This document shows, in pieces, positions 1 to 8,200 of a DNA stretch of 63,594 nt (positions within the stretch are counted from its first letter, which is position 1; the number at the start of each line of letters is the position of its first letter). Both the position numbers and the translations under genes were made by a program. Under the pieces are notes generated by a model. The model had not been told where the DNA came from. It did no database searches and worked only from the letters and a program-made list of their open reading frames with translations. The stretch covers positions 1 through 63,594 of the forward strand of contig NZ_FXBB01000015.1 of the NCBI RefSeq assembly GCF_900177735.1, given 5' to 3'. This DNA is from Dethiosulfovibrio salsuginis (GTDB lineage Bacteria > Synergistota > Synergistia > Synergistales > Dethiosulfovibrionaceae).

Positions 1-216
1 ACCCTGTGGTACGGCAGAGATCCGATAATAGCTGGGGCAAATTATGCCAGCTCCCAACTGTGCTCTGAATGTGGCTACAAAAACCCACTGGTAAAGGATT
101 TAGCCCTAAGGGAGTGGGTGTGTCCAAGCTGCGGCGTTCGCCACGACAGGGACGTAAATGCGGCACAAAACCTACTGAAACTAGCTCTGCCCACCGAAAT
201 TAGCACGGCAGTGTAG
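1..216 (+). CDS. tnpB: TnpB RNA-guided nuclease, C-terminal fragment (cut by window edge)
   Basis: Frame 1 is open from base 1 to TAG at 214-216 and gives 71 residues. A four-cysteine zinc ribbon is visible (CSEC at residues 21-24 and CPSC at 41-44). It is followed by [12 protein letters not shown], the last RuvC motif of TnpB, in which the Asp of RDVNAA is catalytic in the family. TnpB is the RNA-guided DNA endonuclease of IS200/IS605 and IS607 elements and the ancestor of Cas12. The N-terminal part is off the edge, so completeness cannot be judged. The short tail after the last motif is normal. Confidence 0.9.
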   Translation, partial: TLWYGRDPIIAGANYASSQLCSECGYKNPLVKDLALREWVCPSCGVRHDRDVNAAQNLLKLALPTEISTAV

Positions 217-321
217 CTTTGGTACTCACGAGGTCGGGACGACCTTCAGAGCCTGGGGAAACTTGTCTCGTTAGAGATATTGACCAGGAAGCCCACACTT
301 CTATAAGTGGGGGTAGTTCAC
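217..321 (+). ncRNA. Right end of the element; probable 3' end of the TnpB guide (omega/re) RNA
   Basis: The non-coding stretch after tnpB ends in an imperfect hairpin (arms about 292-300 and 305-313, loop CTAT) and then GTAGTTCAC. In characterised TnpB elements the guide RNA scaffold spans the tnpB 3' end and the right end, and the guide is the next 16-20 bases of flanking DNA. Here that would be permease sequence starting at 322. The 5' limit of the RNA cannot be read from sequence alone. Confidence 0.5.
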
Positions 322-523
322 GGAATATGCCGTACTGCACCGGCAGGGGCTTGTCCAGCCCAAGATACTGTACCACCGCCTGGACCTCCGCCTCGGTGGC
401 GTTCTCCCTGACCATGAGGTAGACCGGGTTTCCCATGACGCTGGTGAAGACGAACACTATCAACGAGACCACGAAAAGGACCAGTACCAGCTGAATCAGT
501 CTCTTCACTATAAACCGGAACAC
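322..523 (-). pseudogene. DppB-family ABC permease, 5' fragment cut by the IS element
   Basis: From ATG at 523, 67 residues match the N-terminus of dipeptide/nickel ABC permeases: FRFIVKRLIQ, a first membrane segment (about residues 9-30), and the GNPV and YLGLDKPLPVQY motifs. Homology ends at base 322-323 after YGIF; translation then runs into element sequence and stops at 200. The full family length is about 300-340 residues, so most of the gene was displaced past the left edge. It lies downstream of the solute-binding gene at 600-2216 on the same strand, the usual dppA-dppB order. Confidence 0.85.
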
Positions 524-549
524 TTAACCGCCTCCATCCCTATGGCCGA

Positions 550-594
550 GGGCGACGGTCCTTTTACCTCAGACCTGTCGCCCCCGTTTTTTTT
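550..594 (+). terminator. Hairpin with T8 tract between dppA and dppB remnants
   Basis: GGGCGACGGTC (550-560) pairs with 572-583 with one bulged T. It is followed by CCG and eight T on the plus strand, so it has the form of a plus-strand terminator. On the minus strand it may instead be a stabilising intergenic hairpin in the dpp mRNA, placed between binding-protein and permease genes. Confidence 0.6.
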
Positions 595-599
595 GTGGT

Positions 600-2216
600 C
601 TAGTCCTTAAACTCGATGTCCCAGGCGTAAACGTACTTGTTGCTTCTGGGCTGGTACTCTATGCGGCTGTTGTGGGCGTAGATATCCTCCTGGAAGTGAA
701 GGGGGATGTAGGAAACGTCCTCCGCCGCCATGGCCCATACCTTGCGCATAATGCCGTCCCTCTCCGCGGGGTCCGCTGTGGCCATCGCCTGGTCTATTAG
801 TGCGTCCGCATCGGGGTTGAGGTAGTAGCCTCTGTTGACCCCGCCGTAGCCTTCCTTGATCGGACCGTCCTGGGTGATGCTGTAGATCATATCCAGAGCC
901 ATAAGTGCGCTCTCGCCGCCTGAGTCGGCCCATCCGGTCATGCAGAAATGGGTGTTATCGCCGTTGCGGTTGTTCGCGCTTATATAGGAGAAGAACACCG
1001 TCCTGGACATTAGGTTGAGGTTCACCTTTATGCCCACCTTCTCAAGGTATCCCGCTACTGCGCTGGCTATGGCTCCGTCGTTGATATAGCGGTCGTTGGA
1101 GGCGTCTAAGGTGATCTCAAATCTATAGCCGTCTTTCTGCCTTGGATAGCCAGCCTCGTCCAGCAGCTTCTCCGCCAGCTTGGCGTCGTAGCCCAGCCTC
1201 GTGACGTCAGGGTTGTAGCCGTTGAATCCCTTTGGAATGTAGGTCGCGGCAGGCACGGCGAAACCGTTCATTATCTTGTCCACTATCTCTTCCTCGTTGA
1301 TCGCCCTGTAGATAGCCTCCCTAACCCTACGGTCTTTGAGAGGGTTGGTCCCGTCTGGGGACTTCAAAGGCGACGCAGCGTCCTTGGAGGGAGCGTCGGT
1401 CCAGCCTGCCAGGTTCAGGTATATCACCCTCATGCTGGGCTCGGTCAGGATCTTTATGTTCTTGTTCCGCTCCAGGATCTTAAAGTCCCTGACAGGAACG
1501 TCCACCACCAGGTCCACCGCACCGGAGAGCATGTTGGCGGTTCTGGTTCCCTCGTTGGTTATGGGCTTGAAGGTCACCTTCTCCGCCTGGGGAAGCTCTC
1601 CCCAGTAGGAGTCGTTCCGACCGAAGACAAGCCTGTCACCTCTGACGTGCTCTATCAGCTTATATCTGCCCGTCCCCACGGGGTTAAGGGCTATCCAGTC
1701 GTTCTCCTTGCCCTAGCAGGTCTCCTTGTCCAGTATGGCGAGGTCCTTAAGGTGGGCCAACAGAAGGGCGTTAGGGGCCTTGCAGACGACCTCCACGGTG
1801 TAGTCGTCGATCTTTTTGTAGCTCTCCACCGTCGAAAGACAGTAGGTGAAGGCCGATCCCTCTTTAACCTTGGACCGATCGAAGGAGAATATCACGTCGT
1901 CGGCGGTGAAATCGTTGCCGTTGTGGAATTTGACTCCCTCCCTGAGATGGAAGGTCCAGGTCTTTGAGTCATCCGATATGTCCCAGCTTTCCGCTAAAGA
2001 GGGCTCTGGTTGAAGGTTCCTGTCCGGCGCCACCAGGCTCTCGAACATATGGAAATTCAGGGCGTTTGTGATGGTCTCGTTGAGTGGATATGGATCCAGC
2101 GAGTAGGCGTCCCCCGCTAGGGCGATAACCACCTCCCTGGAAGCTCCCATGGCTGTCGCTGCCATCGACGATACCAGCAGGGCCGTTCCGATAAAACCGG
2201 CGATTCTCTTCTTCAC
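600..2216 (-). pseudogene. Dipeptide/oligopeptide-binding protein (DppA/OppA family) with in-frame amber stop
   Basis: Read through, this is a 538-residue solute-binding protein of family 5, the usual length. The GTG start at 2216 has GGGAGG upstream and begins a signal peptide (KKRIAGFIGTALL ... AATAMGA). Family features follow: a SLDPYPLNETITNALN-type segment, LAESWDISDDSKTWTFHLREG and GTGRYKLIEH. A TAG at 1713-1715 interrupts the frame between ETC and GKENDW with no shift, splitting it into an N-terminal half and a C-terminal half. The protein would deliver peptides to a DppBCDF importer. The neighbouring permease gene is also broken, so the operon looks dead; a sequencing error or suppression cannot be excluded. 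Confidence 0.85.
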
Positions 2217-2289
2217 GATGTCTATTCCTCCCTTTTCTGCGTTTTTTTGCATACCGATGCATCCAAAGAAAGTATCCCTTGTTGTATCC

Positions 2290-2318
2290 ATAATATCCGT
2301 TGCCAAATTAAAAGTCAA
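2290..2318 (-). promoter_or_regulatory. Sigma-70-type promoter of the dppA remnant
   Basis: On the minus strand TTGACT (2318-2313) and TATTAT (2295-2290) are 17 bases apart and lie about 75 bases before the GTG at 2216. The promoter is intact although its genes are broken. Confidence 0.75.
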
Positions 2319-2355
2319 CTCGGCAAATTGCGAAAGTGGTGTTGAGGTTTTTTGC

Positions 2356-2384
2356 TTGACAGATCGGATCAAAAGGTGTATAAA
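2356..2384 (+). promoter_or_regulatory. Strong sigma-70 promoter for leader peptide and paaK
   Basis: TTGACA (2356-2361), a 17-base spacer and TATAAA (2379-2384) form a near-consensus promoter. It is divergent from the dppA promoter and leaves roughly 45 bases before the leader peptide start. Confidence 0.85.
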
Positions 2385-2407
2385 TCCACCAATGCGTTTA
2401 AGACTTT

Positions 2408-2567
2408 CGGTCTGGAGGCCGGGGAAGGAGAATCACCGTGATAAACCTCAACAGCAAAAACAGCATGGCTGGATTCTTCTTTAGCTTTTATTACTACGTC
2501 AACGTGGGGCCTCCTGGGGAGACCGACGTCTAGGCGTCGTGCTCGTTTTTTCAGGACCGGTCCCAGG
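2408..2567 (+). promoter_or_regulatory. Candidate transcription attenuator with alternative pairings
   Basis: Bases 2408-2420 can pair with 2508-2514 plus 2520-2525 (segment 1:2). Bases 2513-2518 plus 2522-2525 can instead pair with 2558-2567 (segment 2:3), which takes up most of the 5' arm of the terminator hairpin. A ribosome stalled at the Phe/Tyr codons (2474-2497) would leave segment 2 free to form the antiterminator. A ribosome reaching the stop codon (2531-2533) would cover segment 2 and let the terminator form. The pairings were found by eye and not energy-scored. Confidence 0.65.
2438..2533 (+). CDS. 31-residue aromatic-rich leader peptide (attenuator peptide)
   Basis: GTG at 2438 is preceded by AAGGAG with 7 bases between. 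The peptide contains FFFSFYYY at residues 13-20 (codons 2474-2497): four Phe and three Tyr in eight codons. It ends in TAG at 2531, and a strong hairpin with a T tract begins 20 bases later. This is the architecture of Trp/His/Phe operon leader peptides, whose control codons sense charged tRNA. The gene that follows is an aryl-CoA ligase rather than a biosynthetic gene, so the expected sense is derepression when charged tRNA-Phe or tRNA-Tyr is scarce. I know of no described leader of this kind before paaK. Confidence 0.8.
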   Translation: MINLNSKNSMAGFFFSFYYYVNVGPPGETDV

Positions 2568-2587
2568 TTGGGACCGGTCCTTTTTTT
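2554..2587 (+). terminator. Attenuator terminator before paaK
   Basis: GGACCGGTCCC (2554-2564) pairs perfectly with 2570-2580 (11 bp, short loop) and is followed by seven T. It lies between the leader peptide stop and the paaK start, so it must be read through to express paaK. Confidence 0.9.
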
Positions 2588-2656
2588 ATACCTATTTTCT
2601 GTTTTGCTCAGTACATCGCTAAACACAAAAAACATCACCGAGAAGGAGTGAACGAT

Positions 2657-3898
2657 ATGACAGGAGCTAAGCCGGAGTTCAGCGGTCTGAAGGATGCCCT
2701 CAAAAGAGTGTGGGAGGTGAAGGGCGTCTATTACCGCAGGATGGCCGAGATGGGGATTAGCCCTGACGACGTCAACTCCATGGAGGACTTTCAGTCCCTT
2801 CCTCTGACCACCAAAGAGGACATCAGGGACAGCTACCCCACCGGGATGATGGCCTGCGACCAGGCCAAGGTGGTCAGGTTTCACGCCTCTTCCGGCACGA
2901 CGGGAAAGCCCACGGTTGTTCCCTACTCCGCAAAGGATCTGGATATATGGACCCAGTGCATGGCCCAATGCTTGAGGACCGCCGGGGTCACGGAGAAAGA
3001 CGTATTTCAGGTCATACTTGGCTACGGCCTGTTCACCGGGGCTCTGGGATTTCACTACGGTGCCGAGGCGGTCGGTGCGGCGGTGGTCCCAACAGGAGGG
3101 GGATTCACCGACAGACAGCTGACCCTGATGGAGGACCTAGGGACCACCGTCTTCACCAGCACCCCGTCCTACGCCCTTCACCTGTGCGAGGAGATAGAGG
3201 CCAGAGGCATCAGGGACAGGCTAAAGCTTAGGCTGGCCATCTTAGGGGGGGAGGCCTGGACCGAGGCCATGAGGGACGAGATAGAGTCCAGGCTAGGTGT
3301 GGTGGCCCTGAACTCCTACGGCCTTTCGGAGATACTGGGGCCAGGGGTCGCAATGGAATGCCCCGACAAGGTCGGGATGCACTTTAACGACGAACACTTC
3401 TTCGTCGAGATACTGGACGAGGCCGGGAGGCCCCTTCCGGTAGGGGAGGAGGGGGAGATAGTCATCACATCCTTCACCAAAGAGGCCTTCCCCCTGATCC
3501 GCTACAGGACCAGAGATCTGGGGAGGCTGGTGGAGGCCCGGTGTTCCTGCGGAAGATCCGGCCTTATGCTGGACAGGGTGAAAGGAAGAAACGACGACAT
3601 GCTGATAATCAGGGGGGTAAACGTATTTCCCTCCCAGATCGAGGCGGCCTTGGGACAGGTTCCGGGGCTTACGCTGAACTACATCATAGAGGTCGAGGAA
3701 AAGGGCCATCTCAAGGATATGACGGTCCTCTGCGAGTCCAGAGACTTCCTCGATCCCGGCCAGGGTAAGGAGCTTTTCAACCGCTCTTCCTCCAGGCTAA
3801 AAGAGATACTAGGGATAAGGGTGAACTTCCGTCTTCTGGAGCCGGGCACCTTGGACAGATCTACCGGCAAAGCGGTAAGACTGAGAAAAGTAAGCTGA
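2657..3898 (+). CDS. paaK: Phenylacetate-CoA ligase (AMP-forming)
   Basis: A 413-residue adenylate-forming enzyme of the PaaK family activates arylacetates (phenylacetate, perhaps indole- or hydroxyphenylacetate) to CoA thioesters with ATP. In peptide-fermenting anaerobes the reverse reaction or scavenging links to 2-oxoacid:ferredoxin oxidoreductases. Visible motifs are the P-loop-like SSGTTGKPTVVPYS near residue 80, NSYGLSE near 220, RYRTRDL near 285 and a C-terminal GVNVFPSQIE ligase subdomain. ATG at 2657 is preferred over GTG 2648 because AGGAG overlaps the GTG and is 8 bases before the ATG. Expression appears controlled by the upstream aromatic attenuator. A small ORF follows 17 bases later. 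Confidence 0.92.
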   Translation: MTGAKPEFSGLKDALKRVWEVKGVYYRRMAEMGISPDDVNSMEDFQSLPLTTKEDIRDSYPTGMMACDQAKVVRFHASSGTTGKPTVVPYSAKDLDIWTQCMAQCLRTAGVTEKDVFQVILGYGLFTGALGFHYGAEAVGAAVVPTGGGFTDRQLTLMEDLGTTVFTSTPSYALHLCEEIEARGIRDRLKLRLAILGGEAWTEAMRDEIESRLGVVALNSYGLSEILGPGVAMECPDKVGMHFNDEHFFVEILDEAGRPLPVGEEGEIVITSFTKEAFPLIRYRTRDLGRLVEARCSCGRSGLMLDRVKGRNDDMLIIRGVNVFPSQIEAALGQVPGLTLNYIIEVEEKGHLKDMTVLCESRDFLDPGQGKELFNRSSSRLKEILGIRVNFRLLEPGTLDRSTGKAVRLRKVS

Positions 3899-3915
3899 AA
3901 AGGGGAGGTATTACG

Positions 3916-4065
3916 ATGCAGTCCAACGAGATGAAGAAAACAGCGGTGGTATCGGAGTTAAAGGGAAACAACGACCAGAGGTCTCCCCTTTTCGACGTTG
4001 AGTACGGCCCAGAAGGGGCCTGTATGGCCTACAGCGATGTGATGGTAGAGGACAGACGGAGATAG
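3916..4065 (+). CDS. Small uncharacterised protein, 49 residues
   Basis: The ATG at 3916 has GGGGAGG 5 bases upstream, and the ORF ends in TAG at 4063-4065. It lies 17 bases after paaK and just before a perfect palindromic terminator, so it should be cotranscribed with paaK. The product is hydrophilic, with a charged C-terminus (VMVEDRRR) and one cysteine. It has no membrane segment or family I recognise. The good ribosome site and position in the operon are the main arguments that it is real. Confidence 0.55.
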   Translation: MQSNEMKKTAVVSELKGNNDQRSPLFDVEYGPEGACMAYSDVMVEDRRR

Positions 4066-4072
4066 TAAAGTG

Positions 4073-4100
4073 AGAGGGAGCCACTTAAGTGGCTCCCTCT
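4073..4100. terminator. Perfect 28-base palindrome, likely bidirectional terminator
   Basis: AGAGGGAGCCACTT (4073-4086) is followed directly by its exact complement (4087-4100). It separates the paaK unit (plus) from the toxin island (minus), whose last gene ends at 4116. There is no strong T tract on either side. Confidence 0.6.
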
Positions 4101-4115
4101 GTACACGAAAAAATA

Positions 4116-4526
4116 TTACGCCCCAAGCTGTTCTCCTATAGAATCAAGTATTAGCTGTGTGCTTTCTGGAAGAGGAAAAGATATCTCATCTACAATATTA
4201 AACATACAAAAACATTCACTTGAAAAATCAAAAATAATATAGTCGTTATCAAAACAATCAACTATTGGTAGTATTTTTTTGCTTACAAAATCCACATTAA
4301 GCTCTTGCTCTGCATTCTCGACTTCATTGATGCCCAAAATCCGCCAGCTATTTTTTTCGTTCACTTCAATAAATTTATTTTCAAATAAAAAAAGCGATAA
4401 AATTAACCTATTTATCTTTTTAACGCTATAGATGCTTTTTATAAGAGACATTTTGCTCTCTGTCAGAGAAAGTTGGCTCTCAATCGTTGTTTCTCGAAGT
4501 TCTTTCATTAGGTCGTTTAACTGCAT
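4116..4526 (-). CDS. Small acidic protein, candidate immunity protein for the HNH nuclease
   Basis: The product has 136 residues with no signal or membrane segment and is acidic. ATG at 4526 has GGAGGTG upstream. It is the last gene of the AT-rich operon and starts 20 bases after the nuclease stop, the standard place of an immunity gene after a polymorphic toxin. Its C-terminal half (KILPIVDCFDNDYIIFDFSSE ...) recalls the SUKH/SMI1 immunity fold, where an IP..DGDYICLDL-like strand pair is common. That resemblance is weak and read by eye. Function as immunity is inferred from position. Confidence 0.55.
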   Translation of the reverse strand: MQLNDLMKELRETTIESQLSLTESKMSLIKSIYSVKKINRLILSLFLFENKFIEVNEKNSWRILGINEVENAEQELNVDFVSKKILPIVDCFDNDYIIFDFSSECFCMFNIVDEISFPLPESTQLILDSIGEQLGA

Positions 4527-4546
4527 TTTTGCACCTCCACCCTTGC

Positions 4547-5266
4547 TTAATGACGAAGAGAATTAGCTATTTTGTCGTAGGGGCCATTTGGTCTATGGAT
4601 TCCTTGTTTATCGTGGTGGTCACTCGCGTGCATAGGAGCTATATTATCAGCCGTGTTTTTGCCGCCAAACTCCAGAGGTTGAATGTGATGCGCGTCATAA
4701 CGATCTCCGGCTCTACGAAGAAGCTTTCCACTTTTTGTGTGTACATCGGTTTTATATGTAGGCCATTTTTGATCGTTATTTTTTTCCCAGCCCTCTATGA
4801 TTTCATCTTTGTTCCCTGCGAACTCTTTTTTTCTTTCTGCGTATTCTTCTGGGCCAACTTTTTCCCAGTCGTCAACGTTTATCTCTTTGTTATTGCCTAT
4901 GGCCTTATCCCCGACCTCATCGTTGTATTTACGTCCCTCTTGCCTAATGTCTATTTTTTCCTTATTGTCGATGTCATCGTATTCTGACTGGGAACGCTCA
5001 TGTTGATTATTCCAAGATCCATCAAAATCAGATCCTGTCCGGCTGTTGTTAAAGCCCCTTTCTATGTTCTCTTCCCCTCTATTCCATGGACCATCAAAGC
5101 TGCTTTTGATCTGACTTTGAGCGCCCTTCTCTGCTTCTTTGCCTATATCGGTGCCAACATTGTTCCATGGGCCGTCAAAACCAGCTCCTGGCTTTTCTAC
5201 GCCTGTTTTTCCCAATCCCTCAGCTATCTCAGGTATAACTTTTGCTATCTCTCCTCCTGTTATCAC
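4547..5266 (-). CDS. HNH-type nuclease, candidate toxin with FDGPWN repeats
   Basis: The product has 239 residues. The C-terminal ~75 residues carry an HNH signature: RAGDRYDAHHIQPLEFGGKN at 185-204, then DNIAPMHASDHHDK at 207-220. The His pair at 193-194 and His 213/217/218 are the likely metal and catalytic residues. This form is typical of bacteriocin and polymorphic-toxin nucleases. The N-terminal half is a low-complexity, charged linker with three copies of FDGPWN/FDGSWN (residues 30-35, 57-62, 81-86), possibly a binding or export tag. No signal peptide is present. It starts at GTG 5266, 17 bases after the HerA gene. A housekeeping or anti-phage nuclease is an alternative to a toxin. Confidence 0.75.
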   Translation of the reverse strand: MITGGEIAKVIPEIAEGLGKTGVEKPGAGFDGPWNNVGTDIGKEAEKGAQSQIKSSFDGPWNRGEENIERGFNNSRTGSDFDGSWNNQHERSQSEYDDIDNKEKIDIRQEGRKYNDEVGDKAIGNNKEINVDDWEKVGPEEYAERKKEFAGNKDEIIEGWEKNNDQKWPTYKTDVHTKSGKLLRRAGDRYDAHHIQPLEFGGKNTADNIAPMHASDHHDKQGIHRPNGPYDKIANSLRH

Positions 5267-5283
5267 GAAGATCCACCCCTTTT

Positions 5284-8200
5284 TTAGTTAGCCATTTTCT
5301 TCATGATTATTGAGCGACGAGGGTTGCCAGCTAAGACTGTCCATAAAAAGTCTTCCCTTAATGCCTTTTTAGACTTTGTTGAGATAGTTGAGTCAAAAAG
5401 CAGTGTTTTAATGCCTTCCTCTAGAAAGTCATCCAGCGTACTGTAGTCCTGGTCGCTATCTTCCCATGATGCAAAAAGGCGTTTTGGAGTTTCTCCGTCT
5501 ATTTTGTTGATGTAATAGCCAAAAAAGGGTGCTGTAAGATGGTCATGCATCAGAAGGTATTTCATGTCTGATCTGATCTTTTCCAGGTTTCCTTTGTTGT
5601 TGAACCAGTAATCCACAAACTCCTTATTCATTGAGATGCATTTGTCATAGCACCCAGGATATGTGCTATTAAGGCTTGAAAAGAGTGCTGATATATAAAA
5701 AATGGCATGACATGCAACATCAACCGTTTCGCTCCGCCGGACTCGACGTTGTAACTGTTGGCGGAAAGAAGCTCTAATTGTTTCTAGATTTTCAGCTTCT
5801 CCAGATAGCACAAGTAAGAAAGCCCCTATTATACCGAGATAAAGCTCCTCGTGGAATTTTCTAAAGTCTTGCCGGGCATAAAAAGTGGCAATACCGGGTA
5901 TTTTTTCAAAGCCAGGGTAACGCATAAAAACAAAGGAATTTTCTCGGTGAAAGCTTTGCATATCGTTGGAGATGGCGTTGTCATCCAATATTTGGCATCC
6001 AGGCTCTTTTTCGAGGTCGATCTGAACGAGAAAGGCTTTATCCATTCCTTCTCGATGTATTACCGCTTGCCCCGGTTCTAGGAGACAGAGTTCTCTGCTC
6101 TGTTCGTCGGTTAGGTTCATGGTCGCCCCCACATAGTCACGGTCGTCCTTGGCAAGGGTGCGGTGAATGATTTTTACATTTGTGTTTTTTATCACATCTT
6201 CGGCAAGTTTTGATGGTATCTGATCAACTACGATTATCCCTTGCCCAAATTCTCTAATTTCGGATATCACATTGGTGAAAGTCTCTACAGCCTTGCCTCG
6301 TGAATTGCCAACCTCTGGAGAGACGTAATCTGGTACTCGTTTCAGAAGACGATGTGACTCTTCGATCAAGAGAACATGTTTTAGGGATGAGCCTATTCCA
6401 CCTCTTTTTTCTCGATATTCATAAATCGCTGAAAGAAGAAGCCCCATCAGAAAGCATTTTTCTTCGTCGTCACCGATGTATTTTAATTCCAAGACAACCT
6501 TGTTGTTTAAAAGTTTATCGATCGGTGTCGATCGACGGGTGTTCAACATGAGTCCCTTACTTCCGGTTAACAGGCTTGATATTCGTGCCTTAAGAGCTGC
6601 TGAATAGTTCATGGTTTGCTCTATAGCATATTTTTTTGAATTAACTACGTCGTCTATTTTTTCTAGTAAATCTTGGAGCGTCGGTAAATAATCGTAAAAG
6701 TGCTCACTTTCAATATTATCGAGATAGCGGTTGGAGGAGGTTGCAAGTTCCCATCCTTTATCCTGATAAATCCCGATGATGGCCTCTTCCAGCATGTAGG
6801 GCATAGCTGCGTACATGGGAAATGCTGCACTAAAGACAGCCTTCAGAGAGTCGATATGAGTTAGAAGCTCACATCCTGGAACAAACTCAAAAGGATTGAT
6901 TCTAAACGGAGAGATCGATTCAGTTCCTAGCGTGAAAATTTTTAGGTCGGGCATCTTTTTCAGCATTTGACGATATTCAGTTTTTGCTGGCTCTATTACC
7001 ATGAAAGGCAGCTCTATGTCTCGGAGTAGCCGAATACAGGTGTTTGTCTTTCCTGAGCCTGTTACGCCACAGACGAAAGCGTGCTTTTGTAGTAAAGAAC
7101 GAGGTATTTGATAAGGAAGCTCGTCAAGAGGCTTCCTCTTGTGTACTACACGACCTATCCGAAGGGCGTTTTCAGAAAGAGGAGCATAGTTGACGCCAAA
7201 AGCAGGGGCTTCACGTAGAGTTATTCCCTGTACCTCTCTGCGAGGTAAATTCATAACTATGGAAAGCTCTTCTGTGTTCAACGGTGTTCCTATCCCCCCA
7301 AGAACAGGACCGAGAGGATGCCCAAGATTTGTGGATTCTATCTCTTCCCACGCCTTATCAAGAACTTCCTGAGAATATTGTGCGGGCTCACGTCGTATTT
7401 TTTCAAGAATATCCGTGCTTGTTTTATCATCAGTATTTGCAATTATGCTTATTAATCTATCTACGCTTCCTGAGGCTATCTTTTTGGCCATATTTGCAAT
7501 TCGTACACCCCAACCGATCGAATCGTTTAGTTCATTTTTCTGGATGCCGTATCGTAGCAAGTTGTATTGAGGATTGTTGAAGTTTGCGAGGTAGGCCATA
7601 ACCGCATCAGTCTGGAGAGGAAGAGCACGAATTGGCTCCCAATATGTTTCGTCTCCGGCTAGCGAAGCTCGTAAAAGTCCCTGTCCTCTTAGTTGAGTGT
7701 ATTTATCGCTTGTTAGGAGATAGATCCCTACGTTCCAAAATCCTAGGTTTTTTCCGCGCTGAAGACGTCTTATGTAACTTTCACATAGTTGTTCGCAGTG
7801 CATCGCAGTTCTGTTCAGAACCTCCTGAGATACGGAGGAGCTACGATTCCAACCTTTGGCGTAGCCGCCGAAGCCGCCACCTCCAAGGGTATTACCTGCG
7901 GTGTTCGCTATAGAGCGAGTGAAGGAATGCATTTGGGAGGCTGTGTTAGTGTTGGCTATAGACCTTCCGACACTTGAAGCTAGAGGCATTCCCATTGCAG
8001 AAGCGGCCATAGGAGCGGCAACTGAACCAAAGATACCTCCTATTTTGGCTCCTAATGTCGCTCCAATAATAGTTCCAGCTCCAGGTACTATTGATCCGAC
8101 AAGTCCACCTAATAGACCACCGACAGCCATAGAAGCGGCTCCTCCAGCGGCAATAAGAGCTCCACCACTTCCTAACCTTGTGCTTCCCTCCTGAGTGCCT

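Larger units (their letters stand above)
1..321 (+). mobile_element. IS200/IS605-type element, right part
   Basis: The visible part holds the last 71 codons of a TnpB protein, then about 105 non-coding bases ending in a hairpin and GTAGTTCAC, which resembles right ends of this family. Coding sequence of a permease resumes at base 322, which fixes the right boundary near 321. The left end and any tnpA lie outside the window. The element has interrupted the permease gene at 322-523. These elements normally make no target duplication. Confidence 0.8.

Noticed and set aside
550-594. Terminator of tnpB
   Set aside because: It lies outside the element, beyond the permease fragment, and belongs to the original dpp operon spacer; plus-strand direction alone does not link it to tnpB.
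1713-1715. TAG inside the binding-protein gene as pyrrolysine or programmed readthrough
   Set aside because: TAG is used as an ordinary stop in many genes here (for example tnpB, the leader peptide and the Fur-type gene), family members have no reason for pyrrolysine at this site, and the adjacent permease gene is also broken, so decay is simpler.
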